A DNA stretch of 64,000 nucleotides from Anadara kagoshimensis (lineage: Eukaryota > Mollusca > Bivalvia > Arcoida > Arcidae). The notes beneath the pieces were generated by a model, which had not been told where the DNA came from, ran no database searches, and saw only the letters and a program-made list of their open reading frames with translations. Position numbers and translations under genes: made by a program. The stretch lies in the NCBI GenBank assembly GCA_021292105.1, contig CM037864.1, positions 45,429,109-45,493,108 of the forward strand, given 5' to 3'. Below, one piece after another: positions 27,701 to 42,700 of the stretch. Positions within the stretch are counted from its first letter, which is position 1. Each line of letters starts with the position of its first letter.

Positions 27701-30700
27701 AAATTTTTTCTAAAATATGCCAGAATTAAGTTCAGGAATATCATAGTTAAGAAAAGATTGTGAGACTGGAGCCTGCAGTTCATTCTGGTAAAGGGCTATT
27801 GGCTATTAATCCTTTATGTTGCCAAATGACCCAATTGTGGTGGCCATAGTGGGCCATAATTCACATAAATGCAAAAATATTGATGATATGTTGTTTTTGA
27901 GGGAAGTTTTTAAAAAAAAAATGGTCCTTTCTGAAAAATCCCAGATTGAACACTAAGATAACTAAATTAAATACATGTACTAACCTTGTCTTTAAAATTC
28001 CCATAATGCTTTTCTATGTCTTTGTTCTTGCAACCATGTGCCGCAGCTTCAAACAACTGAACACCTTTATTCTGTAAAAATAAAACAATACACAAGCTAC
28101 AGACTTGACCTCTAGATCTGGCTGTACTTGTAAATGCCATGCGTTTATAACATTCACCTGCACAAACTCATAAATTGCCAATTAAGTCAAAAGAAAAGAA
28201 ATTTCAATGTTTCTAAAAGAAATTAACGGAGTAACGGAGGCCATGTCTTAAAAATAGAACATGCAATTGATCATAATTAACCCCAGCCTACTTTTCAGTT
28301 TTATGTCAATCATGTCAGTCTACCAGGAGAAACAAAATAAGTCATCCATCAGGTACAAATAATATATCAATTAAATTTTATTTCAATAACTTTTAAAAAT
28401 TATTTGCTCATACTTGTCATCTGTTGACTACTTTTGAAGTCTCTATGTAGTTTTGTATGATAAAAATGAGTTCCAGTGAAGGGTGGTGGTAATCCAAAGG
28501 TTGTATTCTTAGGCAACATAAAAAAACCCAGGTTCATCGGAAATTGAACCAACAGGGTTAGACACAGAAATTATATGTCTATTGTACATATTGAAGTCTG
28601 ACTGTTTATACTGATCATGAAGTGGAGTGGAGTCATAAGATATGATCTACAACAAATGTACCTGTAGTTTATGACATACCTAGTATAGGTAAACAACAAT
28701 GACCTGTCTGCTTGACCTTTAATTTATATATTTATTATGTTACAGTGCATTTATGTACAGAGAACATGGGTATTTATCTTATCTACATCATAGAAAATCT
28801 GCAAAGTTATGTATTTATTGAGAATCCTAATGCTACCCATGCATTGAAAATCCTACTATATGAAGATTCCTAATGAAAGGTCAAGCAGACAGGTCCATGT
28901 TGCTTACCCATAATCATTTTAAACAATCTATCAGCCATGACAGAAAATCCGAGACCTCATCCTAAACAACTAATTAATAAATTACCAGGTTTTAGACTAA
29001 GTGCATGTAAACATGAATTTTACCTCTTCCTCTTGGAGATTTAGCCATTTTTTCAGGTCTGATCTATCTTGTTCTTGTACAATCTCAATCAAATTTTTAC
29101 CCGATGTCTAAAAAAAGACAAAATAAATACTTCAAGTTAAAAGTTATGAGCGCTGCGGAGAGGGAGAAATTATTTAAGTTTTGCGATTTATTGATATCCA
29201 TAAATCGATTTATTGATATCAATAATTCGTCCTTATTTTTGGATATCAATAAATTGAATTAGTGATATAAATAAATGCAAATGAATTATTGATATCTATA
29301 AATCGAATTATAGATATCACTAATTCGATTTATTGATATCCAAAAATCGATTTATAGATATCAATTAATCGAATTATTAATATCAATAAATTTTTATTGA
29401 TATCATTAAATATTAATGGATATCAATAAATCGAATTATTGATATCCATAAATGATTTATGGATATCAATAAATAGTGAATAAATAGTAAAACGGCGCCC
29501 CATACAAGATCAGCATTTTTCTAAACAGGTAGTTTATGTACTGATGGTAAAAAATAGGGTGGAAATATTGACTATGCAGCCTTTGAGTAGAAAATTACTT
29601 ATAAAACAAGCAAATTTGGTGAATTAGGATCCCCACCAGCCGGTTCTTTTTTTTCGGATTGACACTTATGTTTAAAGGCAATAACTCCCAGGAAAATGAG
29701 TTAACCAAGTCTGGTTAACAATATGTGCATCTCCTACCAATGTTGATACTTTGCACCTAGTATCATGAAACAGTGCTTCATAGTTTTTAAGAATTTGTAC
29801 AGACAAGAATTTGGAACAGACAGATGGAAGGCAGCTGGACTGAAACTGAAATTTAATATCCCCCTTTCTTTGAAAGGTGGGGAATAATAGAGTTGTAAAT
29901 ATAGTAAAACTTGATTTATTGCTGTCTTTTGTTCAGTCAGCTTTCAGTGTTAAAAAGTGTTTTGGCAAAAAATCAAGTAAGACTTACAGTGTGGCGATAA
30001 ACAATGTGGATAAATTATTAAGGGGCATTATAACACAGTGTTACTGTACTATTTATTAAACAAAATATGATTATCAGTATTAAAGAAAGAAAACCTTAAC
30101 AAACATAAGAATCTCAAGAAAACTATTGATATAGATTATAATTGGAAAAACCAATTCAATAAATATGACCTTGACACTAAATTGTTTACTACAGAAAATA
30201 ACACAGACAGCTGTCAAATACAGTTTTCTATTTGTTTTATGTATTTCAATTATGAAAAAGTTTAAAAAGTAAAGATTTGTTTACAATTTCCCTTTTGGGA
30301 TCTTTAATTCAAGCTTTATTTGTGAATGTCTATTACTTTAAATTCATTTAGGCTTTTCAGTTCATCACAGAAGATGTTAAATGGTTTTGGCTTTAAACAG
30401 AGATACCGATACCCTTCTGACTGTTTGATTAAAAGCTGACAAGTAATTCTGAAGAAGTTGAAAAAACTGCACCCACACACAAAGTAGTATAAATAAAAAT
30501 AATGGCGAGCGGAATAACTATTTTTGTTATCGTTTATCTATGTGAATGCTGCCATTTTTCTGACGGTGGGTGTCAAGGCAGAATTAGAAATAAATGTTCC
30601 AAAATACACACAGAGTATTGCATATTTTGCAAATTTTTAAATTAAAGATTGTAAATATAAGAAATGACTTTTTTTTGTTATCGATGCAAGTATGAATAAC

Positions 30701-33700
30701 AATGGCCAGTCCAAATTATACATGAACAGCTTTGCCGTCATCCAATTTGGAATGGCCATTGTTGTTCATACTTGCATCAATAACGAAAAAAAGGATGTCA
30801 TTTCTTAAATGAAAAATTAAATAAACGATTCATGTCAACAACTAAAATCAATATTATTTAAAAGTTTAAAATTCCAACAGAAAATCTGTATCATCAGTTA
30901 ATAAAGAAAAGTGATTGTTTTTACTGATTGGTAACAGTTTTTTTGTGTATACGGATCATTTTGTCACTGATTACTCATAAGTTGTTACGGCTTTCAATTT
31001 GTTTGAAATCTGTTGCTAATTAATTGATGTTTGTATGATGATGATGATGATGATACAGCTATGTTATAAATGATATACAAACCTCATCTTTGATGTTGAG
31101 AAGATCATTCTCTCTGTAGAAATGACAAACAAACTGTGGTAGACACTGTAGGTTCTGTATAATATACTGAAACAAAAAACACCATCAAATCAAAACTAGT
31201 CTTAATATCAGTTTAATATACTGAAAACATCAACAACACCAAAATCATCCACACAAGTGAACTCTATCATGCTTCAGGAGTAAGAACAGAAAAACCTATA
31301 TATAAAGTCCATCCATTGGACCTAAGCAAACTTGTATAAAAAGACCAACTTATGGAACCCAGGTGTAGTAAAACCTGTATAAAAAGACCACCCAATGGGA
31401 CCCAGGTGTAGTAAAACCTGTATATAAACCCCTTATGGGACCCAGGTGTAGTAAAACCTGTATATAAACACCTTATGGGACCCAGGTGTAGTAAAACCTG
31501 TATATAAACACCTTATGGGACCCAGGTGTAGTAAAACCTGTATATAAACACCTTATGGGACCCAGGTGCAGTAAAACCTGTATATAAACACCTTATGGGA
31601 CCCAGGTGCAGTAAAACCTGTATATAAACACCTTATGGGACCCAGGTGTAGTAAAACCGGTATATAAACACCTTATGGGACCCAGGTACAGTGAAACCTG
31701 TATATAAACACCTTATGGGACCCAGGTACAGTAAAACCTGTATATAAACACCTTATGGGACCCAGGTGCTGTAAAACCTGTAAATAAACACCTTATGGGA
31801 CCCATGTACAGTGAAACCTGTATATAAACACCTTATGGGACCCAGGTGTAGTAAAACATGTATATAAACACCTTATGGGACCCAGGTGTAGTAAAACCTG
31901 TATATAAACACCTTATGGGACCCAGGTGCTGTAAAACCTGTATATAAACACCTTATGGGACCCAGGTGCAGTAAAACCTGTATATAAACACCTTATGGGA
32001 ACCAGGTGTAGTAAAACCTGTATATAAACACCTTATGGGACCCAGGTGCTGTAAAACCTGTATATAAACACCTTATGGGACCCAGATGCTGTAAAACCTG
32101 TATATAAACACCTTATGGGACCCTGGTGCAGTAAAACCTTATATAAGCACCTTATGGGACCCAGGTGCTGTAAAACCTGTATATAAACACCTTATGGGAC
32201 CCAGGTGTAGTAAAACTTGTATATAAACACCTTATGGGACCCAGGTACAGTGAAACCTGTATTTAAACACCTTATGGGACCCAGGTGCTGTAAAACCTGT
32301 ATATAAACACCTTATGGGACCCAGGTGCTGTAAAACCTGTATAAATAGACACCCCATGGGACCCAGGTAAGTTAAACCTGAGTAAAAAGACCACTCCATG
32401 GGACCCAGGTGCAGTAAAACCTGTATATAAAGACCACCCATGGGACCCAGGTACAGTAAAACCTGAGTAAAAAGACCACTCCATGGGACCCAAGTGCAGT
32501 AAAACCTGAATATAAAGACTACCCATGGGACCTAGATGCAGTTAACCTGTATATAAAGACCTAATGAAACCCAGGTGCAGTAAACCTGTATTAAAAGACC
32601 TAATGGAACCCAGGTGCAGTACACCTGTATATAAAGACCTAATGGAACCCAGGTGCAGTGAAACCTGTATATAAAGACCTAATGGGACCCAGGTGCAGTA
32701 AAACCTGTATATAAAGACTACCAATAGGACCCAGGTACAGTAAAACCTGTATAAAAAGACCACCAATGGGGCCCAGGTGCAGTAAGACCTGTATATAAAG
32801 AGCACCTACAGGACCTTAGTACAGTATATACTGTATGCAAAAGCAAGCCATGGGTCTAATTACAGTTGAACCTGTATAAAGACAAATTATGAGGCTTTTG
32901 TATATTGTAGTCAGGTGGTCTTTATATATAGCAGTACCTTTTTCGTTAAAACACGAAACAAAGGGACCATAAGCCATTGGTATTAATGGATATTAGTGGT
33001 CTTTATATAGAGGTAGCTGTTGTAACATGTTTTAATGTATATATGTATTTTAATTTTTGATGATAATTATTATCTCTGAACTCGTATAATAAATCATTAT
33101 GGCTGATGTTATTACCACGTATTTTTATATACCTGTATTATACTTCCTACATTGATCGATTAGGATTAAATAGACAAATTTAGAATTAAATCCAATTTAA
33201 GTGAGATTTGTAAAAATAGCCTTCCAAAAAAAGCTGTCTTAAATGATGGACAATCTTACTGTATGGTGAAAACAAAACGGCGGATCTAAAAATGTATTTA
33301 TGTTTTTGATCAAAATTATGTATTATTTGACCCAATATGACATATTCCTTTAATTATCACTAAATTGCAGTAAGTATTCAAGTCATTTATAACATTATAA
33401 AGCCCATATATATAAACGTAATAAGAAAATATGTGGCAATAACACATTTGTTATTGCCACATACGGGGGCAATAACCATTTCGAATCATTATAGATGCTT
33501 TTTAAAGAAAATATCTGATCTAAAATTGTACCATATATGACATATGCATTACTCTACCAATATCTTATATTAAATGTGACAAGAAACCATACAAATTTTG
33601 TTATGTGTTTACGGCCTTTGTTACTAGATTGTGTGACCTATAGATTTAACTAGGTGTTTAAGGAAGGGAGATAACTTCTGTATCAATATCAAATTGGATC

Positions 33701-36700
33701 CAGAGGTCTCACATTAAGAACATTGTTTTAAAGCTGCATCATAAAGTAATGCTAAATGAATATTCAGTTGTTTCTTCCTGCAACCTGTTATGTTATACCT
33801 CTTCCTATGAGTAAATTTTACTTCTTTTAATATGTTATATATCTCTCTATCTCTCAAAACATTTTTGCCCAATCCTGAGAACAAAATTTACTATCTTTTG
33901 ATATAGTCATCACATAACAACTTAAATCTTATTCCTGACAAAGGTCATGTCATTTCAATATGAGCTAGATACAGCAATTTAACATTTTTTTATGAATTTT
34001 TAAACAAATATGCAACCCCCCAAACTTATTTTTGAATGGAATTTAATGAAGTTAGCAAAAAAACCCATGCAACCCCCCCCCCAAACTTATTTTTGAATGT
34101 AATTTAATGAAGTTAATGCTTTAGACCTTAGAGAATCTGTACATCACATCAGGTTTTTCCTGCAATTAGATTTTTGAGTCACTGTGACCTACAGTAGTGG
34201 CCTACTTAAGGTTGCTATTGTGACACCATGAACAAACTTAAATTACACAGACCCGGCTTCATTGAAAACTCTACATTTATTTTGAGGGGAAGGTGACAAT
34301 TAATAGTTGATCATGATAAACACATGCATACACTCAAACACACACCTCATAAGATCAAATGACCTTTGCAGCTAGATCATTGATGAGCTAAATATATAAC
34401 TCATGAATAAAACACTTCCATGTTAACCATACTTGTATTGTGTAAAATATTAACAGAGTAAATATAATTATTGAATGTCTAAATTTAGGTTTAAAAGATT
34501 AAATATTGACAAGATGCTAAAAATTTGTAAAAAACCAATTGTTTATGCAGAACTTTTATTTCCACTGGATACGAAATAATATCAGTTCAGGTTGTAAAAA
34601 TGATGTTATTCCGAGAATTTGAAGCGTAAACATTTTCCGAAACATCCCACAAAAACATGAAGGGGTGTTGATCACGTAGCAAAGTGGCAAACTCCATTCA
34701 TGATCATTATGAGAAAGGAAATTCTTACATGCAAAATAATAACGAATATTGAATGTCTAAATTTAGGTTTAAAAGACTGAATATTGACAAGATGCTAAAA
34801 ATTTGTTTAACTTTAGCATAAAACAGTTAAGATTTTATTTGACAATACAAGACAGACAGCATGAAAGTAATTTACCCCTATTTGAACACAGTCATACACT
34901 AGTCTCGGACATTATAAGACAGATAGTGACGGTATTCTTACACTCATTTGAATATAATTGTGTATTAGTCTTAGAGAATTAGTTCTAGGGTTATAAAGAA
35001 TTACAGTTTAAATAGAAAAGGAAATGCAATTCTAAAACATGAACTTTAGTTTTAATTAAAGGGAAAATAAAAGTGTCAGTTCCAATTGGACGTTTTAGTT
35101 TCAGTAAGGCCGCTACATTAGTGTTCTGTAAACGTTGTCAATACACATTACATATCCTATAAATCTCTATTACTTTCTGTAACGCTTATAACAATAATCT
35201 CCTTGCAAAGTGATTTTATAGAAAATAAAAACTGAAAGCCATCCAATGATCCGATCAACAATTAGTCCATGAGGGTTTCAATCAAAAATTAAAAATAAAC
35301 AAACCATGTAAAATTTTACTGTTAAAATCAAATTGCTGGTATTTTAATCTAATAGACCAATTAGTTTTTAGTTAGCCCATAAAGGTTTAAAGGAAAAATT
35401 AAAAATTAAACACACCATGTAAAATTTTACTGTTAAAATCAAATTGTTGGTATTTTAACCTGATAGACCAATTACATTTAAGATAGTCCTTAAGGGGTTA
35501 AAGGAAAATTAGATTCTGATGATTTGTTATACTGAAAGCAATAATTACAACAGCAACTAGTAACATATTGAGAAGTAAAGGAACAAAATTGTCTGAAGAA
35601 CATAATTGTAAGAAGCAAAGAACTTCAGATCATGGAGCTCAATGAAATGAAAACTAAAATCAATTGTGTATGCAGAACTTTTATTTCTATTGGATATGAA
35701 ATCGTATCTGTGCACATTTAGCTGTAAAAATGACGTTATTTCATGAATTCAGGGCATAAACAATATTGATTACGTAGCACAGTGGCAAACCCCATTCATG
35801 GTCATCATGAGAAAAGAAATTCTTGCATGCAAAAAAATTAATGAATGAAAGTTCTTTAAGACAAGTGAAGAGTTTTAACTATCTTGGGACAACAACAACT
35901 AACTATAGAATTCTAAGGAGGACAAAGAATGTAATTTAAATTTTCCCTAAAATAAAGTCAATTTTCAATTAATCAAGTCAGTTGCTTGCATTAAGAATAT
36001 CTATCATCTGTTCCACCAGATACAGTCTTAAAATGCTACATTAATCCTGGTTTTATAAACAACTTAGAAACATGGAAAATTTACAAGAGGAGAGTAAACT
36101 CTGTGTCAATAAGACATATATAAACACTTGTCATTTGAAATTTGACAATAAAATTTGAAAAATCAATTTCAAAAGTGGCACCTGATGCTTGAAACCAAGT
36201 TTGTCATTCCAAAAAGACATTGGAACTAAGATAACTTTACTAAAAGTGTATCTGGAGTTCTATAGTCATGGCTTATGGCATAGCAAAGCATGTGTTTGTG
36301 TGTGCATACAGCATTGTGAAGAGTACAAGGAAGTTTGTCCTATGAGGCATTTCACACCATACCACTTCATATAATATATATGATATTTTGTGCCATACCT
36401 TGGACTTTTTGTTCCATAAAATATCATACCATGCCATTTTGTACCATATACCCGGTACAAGACATTTTGTACCATGCCTTGTAGTCTTTGCATTTTGGAC
36501 TTTTTGCCCAATACATTGGGACATTTCATGTCATACTTACCTCAAAGTGAATCAGAGATAGATTTTATTTCACTTTAATATTATAGAGAGTGCAAGTCAT
36601 TCTATACCATATATTGGAGTTTTATTCCTTTTACATGTCATACTATTAAGATTCTTATCAATTTGTAATTAAAGTTTGTTTGTGGCATTACTATAGCATC

Positions 36701-39700
36701 CAAATACAGATCACTTGGATATTTATATAAGTTAAAAAATCTTCTTTGTACACAATAAATGGAACAAAATCTGATATAATACTTGGATTCTCTGCAAGTC
36801 TAAGCTAACAGTTGATTTGGTGAAATTTCATCCAAAAATGATGTTATGTGTAAATTTGGGTTACATTTTCATAATTTCAAAGAATACCATAGTTTTAAAT
36901 TCCTGTATCTCTACTATGATATTTATATAAAGACAATGATGTAGGGTTTTCAGTTATTCAGATATTCCCTTCAATAATGTAGCAAAATACAAAGCCACAA
37001 ACTACATAAGTGTTGATCTTAGTGATTTTGCCATTTCATTTGAAGTTGTGATATCTGCTTCCAATGGCAAGGCAGTTGTTGTCATCAAAATAAGGTCAAT
37101 TTGATGTTCATGGAGGGTTTCTACTAATATTGATTAATATTATCAGTGTTTAACTAATGTTACATTCCCAAGAAACAGTTGTTAACTGAAAATCTACAAA
37201 AAATCATTAAAACAGAAATCTAAAATATTAAATCTCTTAAAATAATTCTTATAAATTAAAGCTAAGAAACCATGTAAAACCTTTCAGTTTAAGCAAGGAA
37301 TGATATTAATCCAATAATTGAATTATTTTGCTCGTGCAAATACAAAAATAATTTGATGGAAATTAATTACAACTTATAAGGGCATTTACAGATTTCAACA
37401 AAATGTCAAGTATTAAGAGAAATGGAATTACGATAGAAGTTCTTAATGAACACGCTGCATAACGCTCAAAATATATCATCATCCTTACTATTTGTAATTT
37501 AATGATGACGGCTTTCTCAACTAATGAATCAATATTTAAATTATTTTTAAAATGAACTTGATATGAAATTAACATCTCTCTCTCTCTCTCTCTCTCATGC
37601 TTTTAATCTCCTAATTTATTTCTCATTCTCATTGTGTCTTGAATTTGTGATTTAAAGGCCAAGGAGTTAATTTTAGGTTGCATGGTTATTTCATTTTTCC
37701 ATATAAGCAATATACAGTGAAACCTTGATTTATTGGTGCCATTTGTTTGGTGGGGTTTTGGCATTATAAAAGGGTTTCTTGATAGATCTGAGAAGAAATA
37801 TATGAAACAGATTTTTGGAATTCAAAAAGCTATGACAAAAACCAAGGACCTAATTGCTAAAAGTTTAATTAGTTTAATCAATTGATTAGTCAAAATTAGG
37901 ATCTTTGCTTAGTTTCAAAAATTTGTTTTTAAATTAATATTGAAAATGTTGAAAGTGAATAGAATTTCATTAAACTGAAGCATATCATTCATTAATCAGT
38001 CTTGGTGGCAAAGTCAGCAAAAATATTATAATAATTAGGTTTTACTGTATCTTAGTATGGTAAATATATTTTGGTTTAAGGTAAAACTGTATTGTTGTCT
38101 ATAGAAAAGCTATTGCTGAATTTTATGTCTGGAACATGTTATAACAGAAACTGGTTAAGGCCTGACTAGCATCAATGAACATTATAAATAATTCAAAATA
38201 GTCTCAAATATGACCTTCAAAATAAGGAAAATTTGATTTTGGGTTATTTTAGCAAACAACAGACATGGCCTACATTCACCAATTATCAGAGAGAATATTT
38301 GTTGGGACAGGGTTTTTTACAATGTTATAACAGTGTAAGATAGTGCCTGAATTGGTCGTTAAATAAAGTAAACAACTTAAATTCACTTTTTTACTACACA
38401 AAATGTATACTTAACAGAGGTGCCAACCCTATTTTGTGCATCCGTCCGAGATCCATCCAATGTGCGTTGCACACTGATAAGCTGGCTGCACCACACAAAC
38501 CTGGCGTGGTGGGGGCCCAAAAAACAAAACAAATGGTTTGCTGTTGTGTAATATCAAATTTCACAGAGAAATGGATAAAGATACAGTATATGCATGTCAC
38601 GATTTTGTGATTTTTTTACCCGCTACCAGCACACCCAATTGTATACATACACTTCAGTCCACCCATGTAATAACTCAAATACATACACCGCCGCAATTGC
38701 ATGTGGATTTGAGCGATAATGAATGAATACTGCAAGTCCTCAAAATGTATGCTTAATTGTGGGTCAGTCCACTTCTTTGCGGGTCAGTGGGAATTCAAGT
38801 GTAAATGCGGGATGGACCCGCAGATTGCTGGTCTGTTGGCAGCTCTGACTTTAATAGGAGTTCTATCTTTGACTGAATACTAGTGCCAATACAGTAGGTC
38901 AAAAGCAACCAGCTTTGCTAATTAATTTGCTAATATTTCATGATCTGATACTATACATGTATATGCAGTTTCAAGCTTCTAGGTATTTCAGTTCAAGACA
39001 AGATGTTGTTTGAAGGTTTTACTATTTAAAGTCAATGTGACCTTGAATGACTGACCAGGTCAACCCAGTTTGGAAACTTGACAGGTCTTCATGTACTGAT
39101 GCCAATTGTATATAACAAGTTTTAAGCTTCTAGGCTTTTCCATTCAAGATAAGGTGATTTTAAAGGTTTTACTATTTTAAGTCACTGTGACCTTGATTTA
39201 CAGACAAGGTCAACTCGGCCTGGAAACTTGACAGGTCTTCATGTACTGATGCTACTGGTATATATAAAGTTTCAAGCTTCTGGGCTTTACCATTTAAGAC
39301 AAGAATATTTTAAAGGTTTTACTATTTCAGGAAACTGTGACACTTGCAAAAAGGTTAAAGTCAAACAGCTTTCAAACCTTCAGATGGTGAACAAGTGAAT
39401 TTTCATGATCTTTAGTTAACTGATTCTGGAGAAGTAGTCTTATAAGGCCTAAAAAAAATATGTGTGTTTCCGCTAACCTGACCGACCCAACTAAAAAAAG
39501 ACCGACTCCAGGTTTTTTTTCCAGATTTTCAAAAATCTGTTTTCGTTTTTCGATTAAAACTCTATTGTATCAAAAACAAGTCAGCAAAACGTTTGATTTG
39601 TACATGTTTTTGATATGTAATCATTATAACTGTTTCAACCAACTTAAACAACACATTTATAATATAATTTCAACATAATACATTATATACACATGCATAA

Positions 39701-42700
39701 CATATGCTATTAAAAAAAAAAAAAAATTGACCAACCGACCCTTTAAAATAGCTCTATGTTAGCGGAAACACACATATTTTTTTTAGGCCTAAGTGAAAAG
39801 TTTACAGGCCTTCAACGGCCTTACATATGACACATTGTGGGTGATATACCATAGCAATAGCTAGTCGTAACCTTAATAGTAAGTAAGTGTTAATGGGACG
39901 TTGTAAAGGAAATAGTGGTGATAATGATGTTAGGTGTTAATGCTAGTTTGTTAATAATTACATATGACATTATAAAAGGAAGCAGTCTGGTTCTATAAAT
40001 ATGGCAAAGGTTTTCCTGTTTCCATTATATCAGCCCTAAGTAATTATTCCATAATATCTTTATAAGCACCTCATACAAAGTTACATCATCTTTTTATCAA
40101 CCTATCTTTATATCGAGAGCTATCAGAAGATTTATACAGACCATCAAAGTCAGTATAACTAACACCTTTACCACCTGAATCACATCACAACAGTGTCACA
40201 CATTCACACCTCATGCCATGCAATGCCAGTGTATGAGAGTCATTCTAGGATTTTTAAGAGTAGGGCCATTTTTAATAAAATTCATGTAAAACACAATAAT
40301 GGTAACATTTAACATTTAAATATGTCCCGCTAAGGCCTTAACAATGGGGTCATTTGGTTAAATAATTGATCGCTGGCCCCATGTCCCCTTCTAGAATGAA
40401 CAATGGCTTATGATAAAAGCTCTTTCTACTTTATATGGGGAAACTGTCAATGTGTGTGTTTACAGTGGAACCTGTATTAACCATACATCTTCACTGATGA
40501 TTATTATACGAGACAAGATTTTGGTTTACACAGGTTATATTGTATGTTTTGGACAGATTTAGCGTTTACACTGGGTTTAATTCAATTCAATCGTTATTTC
40601 CTCTTGATAGAAATATGTACATTATATCAGATAAGGCCATAATAATTTAATATCTAGATTTTCATCCCCACCTGCCCCCTATTTTAACACCCCCCCCCCC
40701 CCCCCCAATTATTATTTTTTTTTTTTTCAGATTTTGAACTCATGTCTGGTTTCGATTCCTGTTTTATAACAAATCTGCTCGCTCTATGAGACATAAAGTG
40801 ATACAAAGAAGTTAACTGATTTCCGGTTTCTATTCTGACTTTGCTCCATGAGCTTTAAAGTAATATGAAGAAGTTAACCAGTTAACTAGTTTCCAAATGA
40901 GTTGTGCATCAATAAAGATGAAAATTGAAAATAAAAGTGGAGTATTTGGTGCTCCATGAGCCATAAGACTATATGCAGAAGTTGATTAATTCCTCGTGTT
41001 GTTAGTATGGTATTCATATTAGCCTCTGTGAAATCAAGCTTACAAATGATCAAAAACTGACATAGTTGCCAAGGTCCAGACACCATAACATTGATGGAAT
41101 TACCTACAACATATTTGTAGGTGGAAAACTCAACCATCAGTAAATCAGATGCCTGTTGCTAAGGTAATAAATTCAAGGATGGTCACATAAAACACAAGTT
41201 GACATTGTAATCTTAATACCAAAGTTGGAGATGTTGTTTCATTTTTTGGTATCGTATATTGAAAAATAAAATTAAAAAAATAAAATCTGTCCTCCCACTC
41301 CCATTTTGGAAAAATATAGGATGAAATTCTAGGTGTTAATTAATATAAGCCTAAACATATACATAAACATATGAGAACAATTAAATGCAAAGAAAATCTT
41401 AATTAATTAATGTAAAAACCTGGGCTTCAGAAGGAAAAAGAAAGAGAGGAAGACCAAGAGAGACCTGGCAAAGAACAACAGAGAAAGAAAGAAATGATAT
41501 GGGCTGGCCAAGTTGGAGAACAGCAGAGAACGAAGCCTCAAATAGGACGAAGTGGAGAGATCTGTGCCTCGCCTTATGCTCCACTAGGAGCGAAGAGGAT
41601 AAGTAGGTACAAAATGTATATACATTATAAGATATTAAGATATTATAAGACAGTTATGTGGTAATTATTGTATATGGTCTAACTAAGTGTATTTGGTAGA
41701 GTTGATAATATGAATTTGATTTGATAAAACTGATACACAGTGTTATTATCACCTGAAAACACCAGTGCTAACAAGCAATTTGGTTTATTCGTACCGAAAG
41801 ATGTGTATAGGTTTTAATTTTTAAGCCCCCATACCTTGAATGAAAGTGAAAGTTAACCAACTTCCTTTATAAAATGGGGCTCACAAGCAGACCTTGTAAT
41901 ATGTAAAAAAGGGGTCATTCTGAGAGTATGCAACACAAACATGATAAATGTATTAAGTATCTAAGGAAAATAAAATGGTAAGCTGATGAACCCCTTTAAA
42001 AAAGGAATACAACTATGCTAATCTATGTATATATAAGTGTACTCACATTATCAATGACTTTTACAATGGCATCATTATGTAAGGCAACAGCTAACTCCCT
42101 TGGTGATAAACCAACCTATACAGAAAATAAAAATGTGTTAATATTTAAATTATACATAACTCAAAATCTCACTACACATTATCATAAAATCTGCATAATA
42201 AAATTCTAATAAGTGTCAGAAATATGTAAAAAGTAAATAAGACAGAAAATTGAAAAATGCTTCAACTTAGTTTAAAAGACTATAATGCAGCTTGCCACTG
42301 TACCACGTGATACCCTTTAACATTTATGCGAAACACTTATTTCTAATGGATATGGAACCGCGTGAGATGACGTTTTCCTGCGAAAAGGACGTCATTCCGG
42401 GAATCTGTGATGTTGACGTTTTTCAAAACGTTCCACACAAACGTTAAGAGATATTGATCATGTGGTACAGTAGCGAACCCCATTAATTTTTAATTTGACT
42501 TTCCAAAAAAAAACTTAATGCTTTTGCAAAGACTGTTTCTCAATATTAACATGAAGGAAAAAAATTAAAGTTCTGAAACGGAATATAAGCAAAATAGGGA
42601 AATACAAGATGTTTCATCCAAATTCCCTTGGATGAACTTTACTGACCCTAAACTGTAACAGGAAGGCGAAAAATGCAGGGTCAGACCAGGGATTGAGCAC

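Noticed and set aside
32232-32805. Three overlapping minus-strand frames with repeated LYTGFTAPGSHG-like units
   Set aside because: They follow from the 40-bp repeat cycling through three frames, not from a protein gene.
36266-36529. Two overlapping 83-87 codon minus-strand frames and a GTAAGT donor at 36536
   Set aside because: Sequence is a degenerate short repeat, and the frame upstream of the donor meets a stop before any acceptor.
40886-41137. 83-codon minus-strand frame
   Set aside because: Covers part of a degenerate tandem repeat; no ankyrin pattern and no consistent splice sites.
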